Assembly: GCF_029338175.1 (NCBI RefSeq)
Contig: NZ_CP119862.1
Span: 3,658,001 to 3,722,000, forward strand
DNA from: Citrobacter enshiensis
Lineage (GTDB): Bacteria; Pseudomonadota; Gammaproteobacteria; Enterobacterales; Enterobacteriaceae
Direction of reading: 5' to 3'
Length of the DNA stretch: 64,000 nt
The position numbers and the translations under genes were made by a program. Below are positions 1 through 11,687 of the stretch, piece by piece (the first letter of the stretch is position 1; each line of letters begins with the position of its first letter). The notes below the pieces were generated by a model that was not told the DNA's origin, ran no database searches, and saw nothing but the letters and a program-made list of their open reading frames with translations.

Positions 1-536
1 AGATCGCCGCCATAGAACGTGGATCCCCCCGCCTGCGCGGTGATCGGGGAGTCCCAGTCATTCAGCACGATATCCTGCCCGGCGGCATGATGATAATAGA
101 CATTGTCCTGATCCGCCCCGCGCGGCTGACTGCGGGCGAAACGATCGGGGAATATCTGATAAAAAATCTGATCGGCGACCCACTGCGGCCCCGTATCGGG
201 AGCGTCTATCGCGAACTGTTCCAGGCGTGCGGGCGGGAAGCGGCTAAACCCTTGCGGGGTAAACCAGCACTGACGATCGTGCCAGAGCAGTTTAAAACTG
301 TAGCGGCGACGGGGTTGTCCGCCAGAGAGATCAATCGCCGCGCGCCAGGCCGTGACGCCGGGCTGTGGCTGCGTGCGAAGCGGGTGCATGACCAGCGAAA
401 TTTCTTCGTTGTCATTCTCTGCGCGTAGCGTTACGCGTTGAGGAGGATTTTCCCCGCGCAACCATAACGTAATGGCCAGTTTATCTTTGTTTTGCTTAAC
501 AAATGGGGCAACCGGAAGGTGCCAGGCGTTCAACAT
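1..536 (-). CDS. malZ: Maltodextrin glucosidase MalZ (N-terminal part, cut by window edge)
   Basis: Removes glucose from the reducing end of maltodextrins in the cytoplasm (GH13 family). About 178 N-terminal residues are visible from the ATG at 534-536; the catalytic barrel continues beyond base 1. The start [15 protein letters not shown] and the segments [18 protein letters not shown] and [11 protein letters not shown] closely match enterobacterial MalZ as I remember it. The position downstream of proY on the same strand is the E. coli arrangement. No frameshift is seen in the visible part. Confidence 0.93.
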   Translation of the reverse strand, partial: MLNAWHLPVAPFVKQNKDKLAITLWLRGENPPQRVTLRAENDNEEISLVMHPLRTQPQPGVTAWRAAIDLSGGQPRRRYSFKLLWHDRQCWFTPQGFSRFPPARLEQFAIDAPDTGPQWVADQIFYQIFPDRFARSQPRGADQDNVYYHHAAGQDIVLNDWDSPITAQAGGSTFYGGD

Positions 537-652
537 CACGTATCCCCTTTGATGAAAATAAAGTCACCTTGCCATAGCGCAATGCCGGATAACTCATCAT
601 CTTACTGTTTATTGGGGGAGGAGCCAGGGGGAGGAGATTTCGCCGCACGGCG

Positions 653-712
653 CACGCGTATCCGGCCTACCTGCTCACAAGTAGGCCGGATACGGTATAG
701 CCGCCACCGGGC
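653..712. repeat. REP/BIME-type palindromic element
   Basis: A 13-bp inverted repeat GTATCCGGCCTAC (658-670) and GTAGGCCGGATAC (681-693) lies between proY and malZ. Sequence and intergenic position are typical of enterobacterial REP elements, which can stabilise upstream mRNA or help end transcription. Confidence 0.8.
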
Positions 713-717
713 AAAAA

Positions 718-2091
718 TTACTGCGCTTGTGCCAACTGACGATCGTAACGACGTTTAAACATCCAGCCAACCAGCAGCAGCGCAATCCACGCGAAACCGA
801 CGTACAGCGAGATACGCGTCTCCGGATGGTAGCCGATAAGCGCGATGATAAAGACCAGGAAGATCAGTCCCACAACGGTCGTTGCCACACCGCCAGGCAC
901 TTTAAATTTCAGCGCCTTGACCTCTTCCGGCGACAGGCGACGACGGAAGGCGATCTGCGACAGCAGGATCATAATCCACACCCACACCGTGGCGAAGGTC
1001 GCCAGCGACGCAATCACCAGGAAGACGTTCTCCGGCATGATGTAGTTCAGCCAGGCCGCAAACAGCAGCGCAATCGTCATCACCAGGACGGTGACCCAGG
1101 GAATACCACGACGCGAGGTTTTCGCGAACACCTTCGGCGCACTCCCCTGCTCCGCCATACCGTGCAGCATACGCCCCACGCCAAACACGTCAGAGTTGAT
1201 GGCGGAAAGCGACGCCGTCAACACCACGAAATTGAGGATACTGGCCGCAAAAGCGATGCCCAGATGCTGGAACGTCAGCACAAACGGGCTACCGTTGGTG
1301 CCCACCTGGTTCCACGGGTAAATAGACATAATGACGAACAGCGTACCGACATAGAACACCAGAATACGCATCGGAACGGAGTTGATAGCACGCGGAATCG
1401 ACGTCCCCGGGTCTTTCGCTTCCCCGGCGGTGATACCAATAATCTCAATCCCGCCGTAGGCAAACATCACCATTTGCAGTGACATCACCATGCCCAGCCA
1501 ACCGTTGCTAAAGAAGCCGCCGTTACTCCACAGGTTGTGGATCCCGGTCGGTTGCCCGCCGTTGCCAATACCCCAGATAATGATGCCGAAACCGGCAGCA
1601 ATCATGACAATGATGGTGGCAACTTTAAAGAACGAGAACCAGAACTCCAGTTCGCCGAACACCTTCACGCTCATCAGGTTGACGGCGCAGATAATCAGCA
1701 CCACGCTGAGAACCCAAATCCAGTGCGGTACGGCAGGGAACCAGACGCCCATATAGATGCCAAATGCCGTCACATCCGCGATGGCCACAATCAGAATTTC
1801 AAAACAGTAGGTCCAGCCGGTAATGTAGCCAGCGAGAGGACCGAGGTTCTCCTGCGCATAGCGTGAAAATGAACTGGCAGAAGGGTTATGCACGGACATC
1901 TCGCCCAGTGCGCGCATAATAATGTATGCAGCAACCCCACCAATAATGTAGGCCAGCAGCACACTGGGACCGGCCATCTTGATGGCATCTGCCGAGCCAT
2001 AAAACAATCCGGTGCCAATTGCTGAACCCAATGCCATAAAGCGAATATGCCGGGTGCTTAGCCCACGCTTTAGCTTGTTATTACTTTCCAT
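718..2091 (-). CDS. proY: Proline-specific permease ProY
   Basis: Inner-membrane amino-acid permease of the APC family (GABA permease/AAT subfamily), 457 residues, the usual length. The N-terminal motif [13 protein letters not shown] and the later [15 protein letters not shown] are characteristic of this family. About twelve hydrophobic segments run through the protein and the C-terminal tail is basic. In E. coli ProY is a cryptic proline transporter. It lies downstream of brnQ on the same strand, separated by a terminator, so it probably has its own promoter. Confidence 0.93.
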   Translation of the reverse strand: MESNNKLKRGLSTRHIRFMALGSAIGTGLFYGSADAIKMAGPSVLLAYIIGGVAAYIIMRALGEMSVHNPSASSFSRYAQENLGPLAGYITGWTYCFEILIVAIADVTAFGIYMGVWFPAVPHWIWVLSVVLIICAVNLMSVKVFGELEFWFSFFKVATIIVMIAAGFGIIIWGIGNGGQPTGIHNLWSNGGFFSNGWLGMVMSLQMVMFAYGGIEIIGITAGEAKDPGTSIPRAINSVPMRILVFYVGTLFVIMSIYPWNQVGTNGSPFVLTFQHLGIAFAASILNFVVLTASLSAINSDVFGVGRMLHGMAEQGSAPKVFAKTSRRGIPWVTVLVMTIALLFAAWLNYIMPENVFLVIASLATFATVWVWIMILLSQIAFRRRLSPEEVKALKFKVPGGVATTVVGLIFLVFIIALIGYHPETRISLYVGFAWIALLLVGWMFKRRYDRQLAQAQ

Positions 2092-2110
2092 TGATTCCTA
2101 ACCCATCAAC

Positions 2111-2153
2111 ACAATAAAAAAACCACGGGGCCATCAAAAATAGCCCCGTGGTT
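2111..2153 (-). terminator. Rho-independent terminator downstream of brnQ
   Basis: An 11-bp perfect stem, AACCACGGGGC (2121-2131) and GCCCCGTGGTT (2143-2153), is followed on the minus strand by a run of T residues (2115-2120 and beyond). It sits between the brnQ stop and the proY start. Confidence 0.88.
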
Positions 2154-2173
2154 AAAACATACTGTCAGTGAAT

Positions 2174-3493
2174 TTAGTGAGCGCTTGAGGTCACTTGTCG
2201 ACCCGAAACGCGATCCCAGATAACCGCCAGGAGCACCATCACGACTGTTGGCATCAACCACGCCAGCCCTTGTTCCGCCAGCGGTAAACGCTGGGTCCAG
2301 GCCGGTAATACGTCACCAATTGCCGATGCTTTAATGCCGTCAAGGATACCAAAAATCAGGCTGATAAACATCGCAGGTGCAATGACGCGGGAAGAATTAT
2401 GCCACCATGAGCGGGTAAAACTTAATACAACCAGTGCGATACATGGCGGATAAATCGCCGTCAGCACCGGAATAGAGACCTGAATCAAGTGGCTGAGGCC
2501 CAGATTCGATACCACCATCGAGAAACCGCCGAGGATGAACACCAGCGTACGATAAGACAGTGGAATGTATTGCGCGAAGAACTCAGCGCACGCACAGGTC
2601 AGGCCAACCGCCGTCACCAGACAGGCGAGGAAAATCAGCCCCGCCAGCATCAGGCTACCCGCACCACCGAAGGTGTGCTGCACGTAAGCATGCAGGATAG
2701 CCGCGCCATTTGCAGACTGGTCAACCAACATCGCACTGTCTGACCCCAGACGGAACAACGCGAGATACAGCAGGGTTAACCCTACGCCCGCCATCAGACC
2801 CGCCCACACGGTGTAACGCGTCAGTAAACGCGCTTCCGTCACGCCACGAGAACGCGCTGCGTTGACAATGACGATACCAAAGACTATCGCGCCCATCGTA
2901 TCCATGGTCAGGTAGCCGTTCACAAAACCATTCGAGAACGCGGATTTTTGGTACGCCTCCATCGCATCGCTGATCGGACCTGCTGGCCAGACAATCGCAG
3001 CAACAGAAAGCACCGTCAGTGCAATGATCTTCAACGGGGCCAGGAAGTTACCTACGGTATCCAGCAATTTCCCCGGATAGAGCGACACCAGAATCACAAT
3101 GGCGAAGTAGACCACGCTGTAGATAAACAGCGGCATAGGGGAGTTGCCGGTCAACGGTGCAATCCCTACTTCAAAGGAAACGGTCGCAGTACGCGGCGTG
3201 GCGAACAGCGGACCTACGGCCAGATAGCATACGGTGGCCAGCAGGAGTCCTGCCACTTTACCAATTGGCGAACTCAGGCTGTCTACGCCACCACCGACTT
3301 TCGCCAGCGCCACAATCGTAAGAACCGGCAAGCCAACGGCGGTGATAAGAAAGCCGAGCGCTGCAACCCAGACGTGCTCGCCTGCCTGCAGACCCACCAT
3401 AGGAGGAAAAATAATGTTGCCTGCGCCAACGAACAGCGCAAATGTCATAAAGCCCAAGGCGATAATATCGCGCGATTTTAACTGATGGGTCAT
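2174..3493 (-). CDS. brnQ: Branched-chain amino acid transporter BrnQ (LIVCS family)
   Basis: Cation-coupled uptake of leucine, valine and isoleucine across the inner membrane. At 439 residues it has the standard length. The N-terminal segment with [20 protein letters not shown] is the LIVCS signature, and about twelve hydrophobic segments follow. The ATG at 3491-3493 is the only sensible start. It lies downstream of phoBR on the same strand but after a terminator and a 400-bp gap, so it is a separate transcription unit, as in E. coli. Confidence 0.95.
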   Translation of the reverse strand: MTHQLKSRDIIALGFMTFALFVGAGNIIFPPMVGLQAGEHVWVAALGFLITAVGLPVLTIVALAKVGGGVDSLSSPIGKVAGLLLATVCYLAVGPLFATPRTATVSFEVGIAPLTGNSPMPLFIYSVVYFAIVILVSLYPGKLLDTVGNFLAPLKIIALTVLSVAAIVWPAGPISDAMEAYQKSAFSNGFVNGYLTMDTMGAIVFGIVIVNAARSRGVTEARLLTRYTVWAGLMAGVGLTLLYLALFRLGSDSAMLVDQSANGAAILHAYVQHTFGGAGSLMLAGLIFLACLVTAVGLTCACAEFFAQYIPLSYRTLVFILGGFSMVVSNLGLSHLIQVSIPVLTAIYPPCIALVVLSFTRSWWHNSSRVIAPAMFISLIFGILDGIKASAIGDVLPAWTQRLPLAEQGLAWLMPTVVMVLLAVIWDRVSGRQVTSSAH

Positions 3494-3854
3494 AAAATTT
3501 TACTGCCTGTGGATGTGGTGTTGAAAACGTTAAATTTTCTGCCTTTCCCTGGGGGACAATACAGCGGAATTTTTAATCAATTCCAGCGGGATATGCTCCC
3601 GACCTGGCGCGGCGAAGAATAGTTTTTCGATTTACCGCATTAATGCAGTCTCTATGACAGCATCTGAGGCGCAATTTAAACGCTTATAACGTTTTAAAGC
3701 AAGATGGGATCCAAAAACCAGAACAATATACCAGGATGAATATACGGCTTAGAACAAAACACCATCCATAAGAAAAAGTCATGGCTAATCATGCGAACAA
3801 AAAAGCATCAGACGTTGAAAAATTCAGCGGGTGAATCTTTACCGCAAAGAAAAA
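3494..3854. other. Intergenic region phoR-brnQ, no gene seen
   Basis: About 360 bases without a credible reading frame on either strand. The part next to brnQ should hold its promoter and leader. I could not assign a specific regulatory site. Confidence 0.6.
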
Positions 3855-3874
3855 AAGCCAGCATTCGCTGGCTT
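3855..3874 (-). terminator. Rho-independent terminator of phoBR
   Basis: Stem AAGCCAGC (3855-3862) and GCTGGCTT (3867-3874) with a 4-base loop. On the minus strand it is followed by further T residues. It lies 28 bases past the phoR stop. Confidence 0.88.
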
Positions 3875-3901
3875 ATGGAAAGATAATCTTACATTGCAAC
3901 A

Positions 3902-5197
3902 TTAAGCATTATTTTTGGCAATTAAACGTTCCGGCAGAACAAAACTAAACCGCGTTCCTTTCCCCACGGTGCTGTCGATAATCAATCGACTGTCGTGATG
4001 ATTTAATGCGTGCTTAACAATCGCCAGACCCAAACCGCTGCCGCCAGTTTGCCGTGATCGCGCCTTATCCACCCGGTAAAAACGTTCAGTCAGACGCGGG
4101 ATATGTTCAGGGGCAATGCCCGGCCCATCATCCTGCACGCTGAACTCCACGCCCTGCGCGGCGAGCTGCCAGCGCACGGTGATATGCGTCCCCGCCGGGG
4201 TGTGATTCACCGCGTTATACACCAGATTCGAAATCGCACTACGCAACTGATCATCATTGCCCAGCACGCAAAGCTGACTGTCGACCTCAAACGTGAAGCT
4301 ATGCTTCTGCTGACTTAACGTTTGCGCCTCGCGTTCAACGACGCGCAGCATCATCGGTACGTCCACGCGTTCGTTGAGCAGCAGTACAGGCGCAGCCTCA
4401 ATTTTCGACAGCGTCAGTAACTGTTTCACCAGCCCTTCCATGCGGTGCGTTTGCTCGCGCATCGTATGCAGCGCTTTTTCCCGCGTGGCCCCCTCCAGAG
4501 ACTGTTCCTGCATCATCTCCAGATAGCCCTGCAACACGGTGAGCGGCGTACGCAGCTCATGGCTGACGTTGGCGAAAAAGTTTCGCCGAGCCCCTTCGAG
4601 CTGGTGCATTTGCGTCACATCACGCGCCACCATCAACAACTGCTTGTCGGTGTAGGGCATCACCCGAATCTCCAGATGCCGTCCGGTGTTTAACACCAAA
4701 TTGAGCGGTCGGGTGAAATCGCGTGTTTTCAGATACTGCGTAAATTCCGGATAACGCAGCAAGTTGAGGATGTTCTGCCCACTGTCATCAGGCCAGCGTA
4801 ATCCCAGCACCTGTTGCGCCAGGCCGTTACACCAAAAGATGCCCCCTTCCTCCGTGGTCAGCACCACCGCATCGGGCAGCGATTCCGCCCCGCTGCGAAA
4901 ACGTTTAATGAGATTCCCCAGTTCACGGCGGCGTTTCTTGTTACGCAGCTGCATTTGATGCAGGCCGTACAGCAGCGGCTCCCAGCTTCCGCTTCCCGGT
5001 GGCGGCGTCATACTTCTGTCGACCCACAACCACCAGGAGAGACGTAATAAATTCCAGAAATGCCAGATGAGCAGTCCCGTTACCGACGCCAGTAAAAACC
5101 AGGGCAGATAACCAAAAAATACACTAAGGATAAACGCCGGGAGGCAGCAAAGTATCAGCTCCAGCACCAGCCTTTTCCATGACAGCCGTTCCAGCAC
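3902..5197 (-). CDS. phoR: Phosphate regulon sensor histidine kinase PhoR
   Basis: Inner-membrane histidine kinase that phosphorylates PhoB when phosphate is scarce. At 431 residues it has the usual length. Two N-terminal membrane segments are followed by a PAS region, the H-box [20 protein letters not shown], and a C-terminal ATPase domain with an N-box near [13 protein letters not shown] and the glycine motifs DDGPGI and [10 protein letters not shown]. It follows phoB after a 56-bp gap in the classical phoBR operon, so it should be induced from the Pho box before phoB. Confidence 0.97.
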   Translation of the reverse strand: MLERLSWKRLVLELILCCLPAFILSVFFGYLPWFLLASVTGLLIWHFWNLLRLSWWLWVDRSMTPPPGSGSWEPLLYGLHQMQLRNKKRRRELGNLIKRFRSGAESLPDAVVLTTEEGGIFWCNGLAQQVLGLRWPDDSGQNILNLLRYPEFTQYLKTRDFTRPLNLVLNTGRHLEIRVMPYTDKQLLMVARDVTQMHQLEGARRNFFANVSHELRTPLTVLQGYLEMMQEQSLEGATREKALHTMREQTHRMEGLVKQLLTLSKIEAAPVLLLNERVDVPMMLRVVEREAQTLSQQKHSFTFEVDSQLCVLGNDDQLRSAISNLVYNAVNHTPAGTHITVRWQLAAQGVEFSVQDDGPGIAPEHIPRLTERFYRVDKARSRQTGGSGLGLAIVKHALNHHDSRLIIDSTVGKGTRFSFVLPERLIAKNNA

Positions 5198-5253
5198 GCG
5201 TCACACTCCATTCACGATTTGAAAGCCTTGCCAGCCTGACCGGCGGCAAGGCG

Positions 5254-5943
5254 TCAGAAGCGGGTCGAAAAGCGATACCCTGTCCCACGTACGGTTTGTA
5301 CCATGCGGTCATGACCGCTATGTTCCAGCGCTTTACGCAGACGGCGAATATGGACGTCGACCGTACGGTCCTCCACATACACGTTGGTGCCCCAGACGTG
5401 GTTTAGCAGTTGCTCACGACTGTAGACGCGTTCGGGATGCGTCATAAAGAAGTGCAGCAATTTGAATTCGGTAGGTCCCATATCAAGCGGGTTTTCCCCG
5501 GTCATCACCCGGTGCGATGTCGGGTCGAGGCTCAGTCCTTGCATCTCAATCACCTCTTCGACCGCCATCGGTGAAATGCGTCGCATGACCGCTTTGATCC
5601 GCGCGACCAGCTCCTTGGGCGAGAACGGTTTTGTGACATAGTCGTCCGCCCCCGTTTCCAGTCCACGTACGCGGTCTTCCTCTTCCCCTCTTGCCGTTAG
5701 CATAACGACAGGAATCTCGCGGGTCATCGCCTCACGTTTGAGATGCTTGATGAACTGAAGGCCAGAACCGCCCGGCAACATCCAGTCCAGCAGGATCAGA
5801 TCTGGCCAGGGTTCATTCAGTTGGTTCACTGCACTGTCATAATCTTCGGCTTCGACTGGCTGAAAGCCATTTTGCTCAAGCACGAAACAGACCATTTCGC
5901 GAATTGGAGCTTCATCTTCTACGACCAGAATACGTCTCGCCAT
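5254..5943 (-). CDS. phoB: Phosphate regulon response regulator PhoB
   Basis: OmpR-type transcription activator of the Pho regulon, 229 residues from the ATG at 5941-5943. The open frame extends further upstream, but only this start gives the family N-terminus [15 protein letters not shown]. The receiver domain carries the acidic pair at the start, the phospho-acceptor Asp in [13 protein letters not shown] and the conserved Lys in [11 protein letters not shown]. The C-terminal winged helix ends with [13 protein letters not shown] Pho box upstream implies autoregulation. Confidence 0.97.
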   Translation of the reverse strand: MARRILVVEDEAPIREMVCFVLEQNGFQPVEAEDYDSAVNQLNEPWPDLILLDWMLPGGSGLQFIKHLKREAMTREIPVVMLTARGEEEDRVRGLETGADDYVTKPFSPKELVARIKAVMRRISPMAVEEVIEMQGLSLDPTSHRVMTGENPLDMGPTEFKLLHFFMTHPERVYSREQLLNHVWGTNVYVEDRTVDVHIRRLRKALEHSGHDRMVQTVRGTGYRFSTRF

Positions 5944-6000
5944 GATTTGCCCTGTTATAGAGTTGCTAGTCATCATTATCAATGCGGCGCCATTATGCGT

Positions 6001-6025
6001 CAGATTTATGACAGATTTATGAAAA
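6001..6025 (-). promoter_or_regulatory. Pho box upstream of phoB
   Basis: On the minus strand the 11-base unit TTCATAAATCT is followed in phase by GTCATAAATCT, the direct-repeat form bound by PhoB. It lies about 58-82 bases upstream of the phoB ATG, in the phoB-sbcD divergent gap. The same block is present in E. coli phoB. Confidence 0.85.
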
Positions 6026-6135
6026 AAAGCGTCAATCCCCACGCCAGATTGTTGATTTATGACACCCCATAAACAAGATATTAACCTCCCTGAAAGGTTA
6101 TAATCCCGTTCACGCTTTTTCGCCATGGAACTGTT

Positions 6136-7338
6136 ATGCGCATCCTACACACCTCTGACTGGCATCTCGGCCAAAACTTCTACAGTAAAAGCCGCGCCGA
6201 CGAGCACCAGGCCTTTCTTGACTGGCTGCTGGAAACGGCGCAATCCCGGCAGGTGGATGCGATCATTGTTGCAGGCGATATTTTTGATACGGGCTCGCCG
6301 CCAAGCTATGCCCGCGAGCTGTACAACAGTTTTGTCGTCAATTTACAGCAAACAGGCTGTCATCTGGTGGTATTGGCCGGAAACCATGATTCTGTCGCCA
6401 CGCTCAACGAGTCACGCGAAATTCTGGCGTTTCTGAACACCACCGTGGTCGCCAGCGCGGGACATGCGCCGCACTATCTTCACCGTCGCGACGGTACGCC
6501 AGGCGCCGTGCTGTGCCCAATTCCTTTTTTACGTCCGCGTGACATCATCACCAGTCAGGCCGGTCTCAGCGGTCGCGAAAAACAGCAGCATCTGCTCACC
6601 GCCATCACCGACTATTATCAGCTGCAATATCAGCAAGCCTGCGAACTGCGCGGCGAACAACCGCTGCCGATTATTGCCACCGGGCACCTGACGACCGTCG
6701 GCGCCAGTAAAAGTGACGCGGTACGTGACATCTACATTGGCACCCTGGATGCCTTTCCGGCACAAAATTTCCCCCCTGCCGATTACATCGCGCTGGGGCA
6801 CATTCACCGAGCGCAGGTGATTGGCGGGACGGAACATATTCGCTACTGCGGTTCTCCCATCGCGCTGAGCTTTGATGAGTGCGGAAAAAGCAAATGCGTT
6901 CATCTGGTGAGTTTCGAAAACGGAAAACTGCATTCAACAGAGATCCTCACCGTTCCGGTCACCCAGCCGCTGGCGGTGCTGAAAGGCGATTTAGCGGCCA
7001 TTACCGAACAACTTGCGTCGTTTAAGAACGCCGCGCAACACCCCCCAGTGTGGCTGGATATCGAAATCACCACCGACGAGTACCTGCACGATATGCAGCG
7101 AAAAATTCAGGCGTTAACTGACGATCTCCCGGTAGAGGTCCTGCTGGTGCGGCGTAGTCGGGAACAACGTGAGCGGAGCATAGCGAATGAGCGACGCGAA
7201 ACCCTGAGCGAACTGAGCGTGGAAGAGGTTTTTGAGCGTCGTCTGGCGCTGGAAGAGCTGGAGGTTCCCCAGCGTGAACGCCTCAACCAGTTGTTCAGCA
7301 CTACCTTACACACTCTCGCCGGGGAACATGACGCATGA
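6136..7338 (+). CDS. sbcD: Nuclease subunit SbcD (Mre11 family)
   Basis: Metallophosphoesterase subunit of the SbcCD nuclease, which cleaves DNA hairpins and blocked ends. 400 residues. The Mre11 metal motifs are visible in order: [32 protein letters not shown] and ALGHIHRAQ. Divergent from phoB. Its last four bases overlap the sbcC start (ATGA), indicating translational coupling of the two subunits. Confidence 0.97.
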   Translation: MRILHTSDWHLGQNFYSKSRADEHQAFLDWLLETAQSRQVDAIIVAGDIFDTGSPPSYARELYNSFVVNLQQTGCHLVVLAGNHDSVATLNESREILAFLNTTVVASAGHAPHYLHRRDGTPGAVLCPIPFLRPRDIITSQAGLSGREKQQHLLTAITDYYQLQYQQACELRGEQPLPIIATGHLTTVGASKSDAVRDIYIGTLDAFPAQNFPPADYIALGHIHRAQVIGGTEHIRYCGSPIALSFDECGKSKCVHLVSFENGKLHSTEILTVPVTQPLAVLKGDLAAITEQLASFKNAAQHPPVWLDIEITTDEYLHDMQRKIQALTDDLPVEVLLVRRSREQRERSIANERRETLSELSVEEVFERRLALEELEVPQRERLNQLFSTTLHTLAGEHDA

Positions 7339-10300
7339 AAATAATCAGCCTGCGCCTGAAAAACCTGAACTCCCTGAAAGGGGAATGGAAAATCGATTTT
7401 ACGGCGGAACCGTTCGCCAGCAACGGACTGTTCGCCATTACCGGCCCGACCGGTGCCGGGAAAACCACCCTGCTGGATGCCATTTGCCTTGCGCTGTATC
7501 ACGAAACGCCGCGCCTGAGCACACTCTCGCAGTCACAAAACGATCTGATGACCCGCGACACCGCAGAATGTCTGGCGGAAGTCGAATTTGAGGTCAAAGG
7601 CGAAGCCTACCGCGCGTTCTGGAGCCAAAACCGCGCCCGCAATCAGCCAGACGGTAATTTGCAGACGCCTCGCGTGGAGCTGGCGCGCTGCGCAGACGGA
7701 AAAATTCTCGCCGATAAGGTCAAAGACAAGCTGGAGATGACCGCCTCGCTGACCGGGCTGGATTACGGGCGCTTTACCCGTTCTATGCTGTTGTCGCAGG
7801 GGCAGTTCGCCGCGTTCCTGAATGCCAAACCCAAAGAGCGCGCCGAACTGCTGGAAGAGCTGACCGGCACCGAAATTTATGGCCAGATTTCGGCAATGGT
7901 CTTTGAGAAACACAAAACCGCCCGCACCGAACTGGAGAAACTGCAGGCGCAGGCCAGCGGTGTCGCCCTGCTCGCCCCGGAGCAACTGCAGGCGCTCACA
8001 GAACGTTTGCAGGTACTTACTGACGAAGAAAAACAGTCCCTCACGCGCCAGCAAATACAACAGCATCACCTGCAGTGGCTGACACGCCAGAGTGAGTTGC
8101 AGACGGAAGTCACTCGTCGCCAGCAGGCGTTACAGTCGGCGCAAGAGGCACTGACAAACGTTCAGCCGCAGTTAGCGGCGCTGAAGCTGGCGCAACCGGC
8201 GCGGCAACTACGACCCTTGTGGGAGCGTATTGAAGAACAAGCCGCTACCGTTACCCGAACGCGTCAGCAGATTCAAGAAGTGAACACTCGCTTACAGAGT
8301 TCATTATCGCTGCGCAATCGCCTTCGCGCCCATGCCCAGCGCCAGTCTGCTGAACTGCACGCCACACAGCAGACGCTAACGGCATGGCTCACCGAACACG
8401 ACCGTTTTCGCTTATGGGGCAGTGAACTGGCCGGGTGGCGCGCGCTGTTTGCACAGCAGTCCGGTGACAGAACGCAGTTGCTCAAATGGCAACAGCAGCA
8501 GGAAAGCGACACCCGTAAGCTTGACGCGCTTCCGCTGCAATCGCTGGATCTGTCTGCCGATGACGTAACGCAAGCGCTGGCGCAACACGCCGGACTTCGC
8601 CCGTTGCGCCAGCGCCTCGCCTCGCTCCACGGACAAATCGCGCCAAAACAGAAACGGCTGGCACAGCTACAGGCCGCGATTCAACACAGCCAGCAGGAAC
8701 AGGCTCAGCGTAATACCGCACTGGCGGAAAAACGGCAGCGTTATAAAGAGAAAAATCAGCAATTCATTGATGTCAAAACGATTTGTGAGCAGGAAGCGCG
8801 GATCAAAGACCTCGAGAGCCATCGCGCGTTACTGCAGTCCGGCCAACCGTGCCCGCTGTGTGGCTCCACCGAACACCCTGCCGTAGAGGTCTATCAGGCT
8901 CTCGAACCCGGGGTGAATCAGGCACGGCGCGATTCGCTGGAAAAAGAGGTCAAAACGCTGGCAGAAGAAGGCGCCACACTGCGCGGGCAACTCGACACCC
9001 TCACGCAGCAATTACAGCGTGACGAAAGCGAAGCGCAGGCGCTGTTAAAAGAAGAGCAAGCACTTACTCAGGAATGGCAAACGCTGTGCGCCAGCCTGCA
9101 TATTTCGCTGCAGCCGCAGGACGATATTTCGCCCTGGCTGACCGCGCAGGATGATTACGAACACCAGTTGCATCAACTGAGCCAACGACACGTCCTGATG
9201 GCGCAAATCGCGGCAGATACTCAGCAGGTGATGCAATTTGAACAGCAGATCGCGCAACGCCACGCGTCGCTATTAGCCGAAGTGACGCGCTACGCGCTGT
9301 CACTGCCTGGCGAAGGCGAGGAAGAATCCTGGCTTAGCGCAAGGACGCAGGAAGCGCAAACGTGGCAACGCCGCCAGACGGAACTGACCGAGCTGCAAAC
9401 GCGAATCGCCCAATTAACCCCACTGCTGGATACGCTGCCGGCGACCGATATCGCCATCGACGACAGCGCCCCTCTGTCTCTGGAAAACTGGCGACAGGTG
9501 CATGACGAGTGCGTTTCGTTACAGAGCCAATGGCAAACGTTGCAGCAGCAGGAAGCGCAGGAAACACAGCGAGCCGCAGACGCTCAGACCCATTTCAACA
9601 CCGCGTTGCAGGCCAGTGTCTTCGATGACCAGGCCGCGTTCCTCGCCGCCCTGCTGGACGATGAAACCGTTAGCCGTCTTGAGCAACTCCGGCAGTTACT
9701 GGAAAACCAGTTACAGCAGGCGCAAACATTAGCCGCACAAGCCGCCCAGACGCTCGCGGATCACCAGCAGCAACCTCCCGACGCGCTGGACCCCACCCAA
9801 ACGGTGGAACAGATCCAACAGGAACTGGCGCAGGTCAACGCCCAGTTGCGGGAAAACGCCACCCGCCAGGGCGAAATCCGCCAGCAGCTTAAGCAGGATG
9901 CCGACAATCGTCAGCAGCAGCAGTCACTGATGCTGGAGATAGAAAAAGCCGCGCAGCAGGTGGAAGACTGGGGCTATCTCAATGCGCTCATCGGCTCTAA
10001 AGAGGGCGATAAATTCCGCAAATTCGCCCAGGGACTCACGCTGGATAATCTGGTCTGGCTGGCGAACAATCAGCTGACACGCCTGCACGGACGCTACTTA
10101 CTGCAACGTAAAGCCAGCGAAGCGCTGGAGCTGGAAGTGGTCGACACCTGGCAAGCCGATGCCGTGCGCGACACCCGTACGCTTTCCGGCGGCGAGAGTT
10201 TCCTCGTGAGCCTGGCGCTGGCGCTGGCGTTGTCGGATCTGGTCAGCCACAAAACGCGAATCGACTCCCTGTTCCTTGATGAAGGATTCGGCACCCTGGA

Positions 10301-10478
10301 CAGCGAAACGCTGGACACCGCGCTGGATGCACTGGATGCACTGAACGCAACCGGTAAAACCATCGGGGTAATAAGCCATGTCGAAGCGATGAAAGAACGG
10401 ATCCCCGTGCAGATCAAAGTGAAGAAGATTAATGGGCTGGGCTACAGCAAGCTGGACAGGATGTTTGCAGTGGAATAA
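7335..10478 (+). CDS. sbcC: Nuclease subunit SbcC (Rad50/SMC-like ATPase)
   Basis: ATPase and tethering subunit of SbcCD, 1047 residues. Walker [10 protein letters not shown] lies near residue 35, two long Gln/Leu/Ala-rich coiled coils flank a zinc hook [10 protein letters not shown] near residue 510, and the C-terminal lobe holds the ABC signature LSGGESF and Walker [12 protein letters not shown]. Downstream of it E. coli has araJ, which is absent here; a REP element and mak follow directly. Confidence 0.97.
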   Translation: MKIISLRLKNLNSLKGEWKIDFTAEPFASNGLFAITGPTGAGKTTLLDAICLALYHETPRLSTLSQSQNDLMTRDTAECLAEVEFEVKGEAYRAFWSQNRARNQPDGNLQTPRVELARCADGKILADKVKDKLEMTASLTGLDYGRFTRSMLLSQGQFAAFLNAKPKERAELLEELTGTEIYGQISAMVFEKHKTARTELEKLQAQASGVALLAPEQLQALTERLQVLTDEEKQSLTRQQIQQHHLQWLTRQSELQTEVTRRQQALQSAQEALTNVQPQLAALKLAQPARQLRPLWERIEEQAATVTRTRQQIQEVNTRLQSSLSLRNRLRAHAQRQSAELHATQQTLTAWLTEHDRFRLWGSELAGWRALFAQQSGDRTQLLKWQQQQESDTRKLDALPLQSLDLSADDVTQALAQHAGLRPLRQRLASLHGQIAPKQKRLAQLQAAIQHSQQEQAQRNTALAEKRQRYKEKNQQFIDVKTICEQEARIKDLESHRALLQSGQPCPLCGSTEHPAVEVYQALEPGVNQARRDSLEKEVKTLAEEGATLRGQLDTLTQQLQRDESEAQALLKEEQALTQEWQTLCASLHISLQPQDDISPWLTAQDDYEHQLHQLSQRHVLMAQIAADTQQVMQFEQQIAQRHASLLAEVTRYALSLPGEGEEESWLSARTQEAQTWQRRQTELTELQTRIAQLTPLLDTLPATDIAIDDSAPLSLENWRQVHDECVSLQSQWQTLQQQEAQETQRAADAQTHFNTALQASVFDDQAAFLAALLDDETVSRLEQLRQLLENQLQQAQTLAAQAAQTLADHQQQPPDALDPTQTVEQIQQELAQVNAQLRENATRQGEIRQQLKQDADNRQQQQSLMLEIEKAAQQVEDWGYLNALIGSKEGDKFRKFAQGLTLDNLVWLANNQLTRLHGRYLLQRKASEALELEVVDTWQADAVRDTRTLSGGESFLVSLALALALSDLVSHKTRIDSLFLDEGFGTLDSETLDTALDALDALNATGKTIGVISHVEAMKERIPVQIKVKKINGLGYSKLDRMFAVE

Positions 10479-10485
10479 TCCGTGT

Positions 10486-10518
10486 GTTGCCGGAGGCGTA
10501 TCAGCGCCATCCGGCAAC
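10486..10518. repeat. REP-type palindrome between sbcC and mak
   Basis: GTTGCCGG (10486-10493) and CCGGCAAC (10511-10518) enclose a GGCGTATCAGCGCC core. It fills the 51-bp gap between the convergent genes sbcC and mak. Confidence 0.75.
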
Positions 10519-10529
10519 GTGTTAAACTA

Positions 10530-11438
10530 TCACGTTTGCGGCCACAGCCAGGCCGCCCCGCGCACGCCGCTGGAATCACCATGCAGCGCTTTACGAATCG
10601 GCGTCTCGCACTCGCCGCCAAAAACAAACGGTTTGATTAACGACGGCACCGTTTGGTACAGCCTGTCGACATTACTCATCCCGCCGCCCAGAACAATGAC
10701 GTCCGGGTCTAGGATGTTCACCACATGCGCTAACGATTTCGCCAGCCGCAGCTCATAGCGACTCAGCGCCAGTTCCGCGGTTGCGTTCTGTTCTTCCGCC
10801 AGGCGAATAATTTCGCTGCCTTTCAGCGGGTTGCCGCTCAAACGATGGTAATCCGTAGCAAAACCGGTGCCGGAGATAAACGTTTCAATGCAGCCTTGTT
10901 TACCACAATAACAGGGGACTTCTGCACGATAGCGAAGCTCGTCTTCGTCCATCCACGGCAGCGGATTATGCCCCCACTCGCCCGCCGTCCCATTTCCACC
11001 AATATGCGCGCGACCATTCAGCGCCACGCCGGAACCGCACCCGGTACCGATAATCACGGCAAAAACCGTGTGTGCACCCGCCGCCGCGCCGTCCACGGCT
11101 TCAGACACCGCCAGGCAGTTGGCGTCATTTGCTAGCCGGACTTCACGGTTAAGACGCACACTCAGATCGTGGTCAAACGGCTGACCGTTAAGCCAGGTGG
11201 AGTTGGCATTTTTCACCACCCCGGTATACGGAGAAATGGAACCCGGAATCCCCATTCCCACCGTTCCCGTCTGGCCGGTCGCCTGTTCAGCCATTTCCAC
11301 TAAGCTAGCAATGGTCTCAATCGTTTGTCGATAATCGTCGCGCGGCGTGGGCAGACGATGGCGAAACAACTGTTCCCCCGCATCACCGAGCGCAATCACC
11401 TCTGTTTTGGTCCCACCCAAATCAATACCTATACGCAC
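10530..11438 (-). CDS. mak: Fructokinase Mak (ROK family)
   Basis: Cytoplasmic ROK-family sugar kinase that phosphorylates fructose to fructose 6-phosphate, 302 residues. The ATP-binding phosphate loop is seen in [12 protein letters not shown] at the N-terminus. The ROK zinc motif is [15 protein letters not shown] near residue 180, preceded by the GTGCGSG turn. In E. coli mak is cryptic because of a weak promoter; no promoter assessment was made here. Confidence 0.95.
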   Translation of the reverse strand: MRIGIDLGGTKTEVIALGDAGEQLFRHRLPTPRDDYRQTIETIASLVEMAEQATGQTGTVGMGIPGSISPYTGVVKNANSTWLNGQPFDHDLSVRLNREVRLANDANCLAVSEAVDGAAAGAHTVFAVIIGTGCGSGVALNGRAHIGGNGTAGEWGHNPLPWMDEDELRYRAEVPCYCGKQGCIETFISGTGFATDYHRLSGNPLKGSEIIRLAEEQNATAELALSRYELRLAKSLAHVVNILDPDVIVLGGGMSNVDRLYQTVPSLIKPFVFGGECETPIRKALHGDSSGVRGAAWLWPQT

Positions 11439-11521
11439 ACGACGCTCCTCATTTTATGAAATATCAACAGAGTAGAAGCGAGCTTCCTGATTGGCAATGC
11501 AAGCCCGTCGACAATTCGTTA

Positions 11522-11648
11522 TTATACCCGGCATCCTTCAAGTTGCAGATGCGTCGGCTTTCCTCGCTTCCCCCAGTCACTTACTTCAGTAAGCTCCCGG
11601 GGCTCTCTGCGTTGCCGCCTTCCTGCAACTCGAACTCTTTGGGTATAA
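11522..11648. repeat. ERIC element (127 bp)
   Basis: The element is bounded by TTATACCC (11522-11529) and GGGTATAA (11641-11648), exactly 127 bases, the standard ERIC length. Its centre contains CCCCAGTCACTTACTTCAGT followed by AAGCTCCCGGGG, matching the conserved ERIC core (ERIC1R/ERIC2 primer sites) with a few differences. It lies between mak and rdgC, ending 39 bases before the rdgC start. Confidence 0.93.
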
Positions 11649-11687
11649 CTACCCGCTGGATTTAACGACAAGGCCGTGGAAATTATC

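Noticed and set aside
727-1482. Long plus-strand frame of 251 codons
   Set aside because: It runs antisense through proY, is rich in Arg, His and Gln without any domain, and reflects the codon use of proY.
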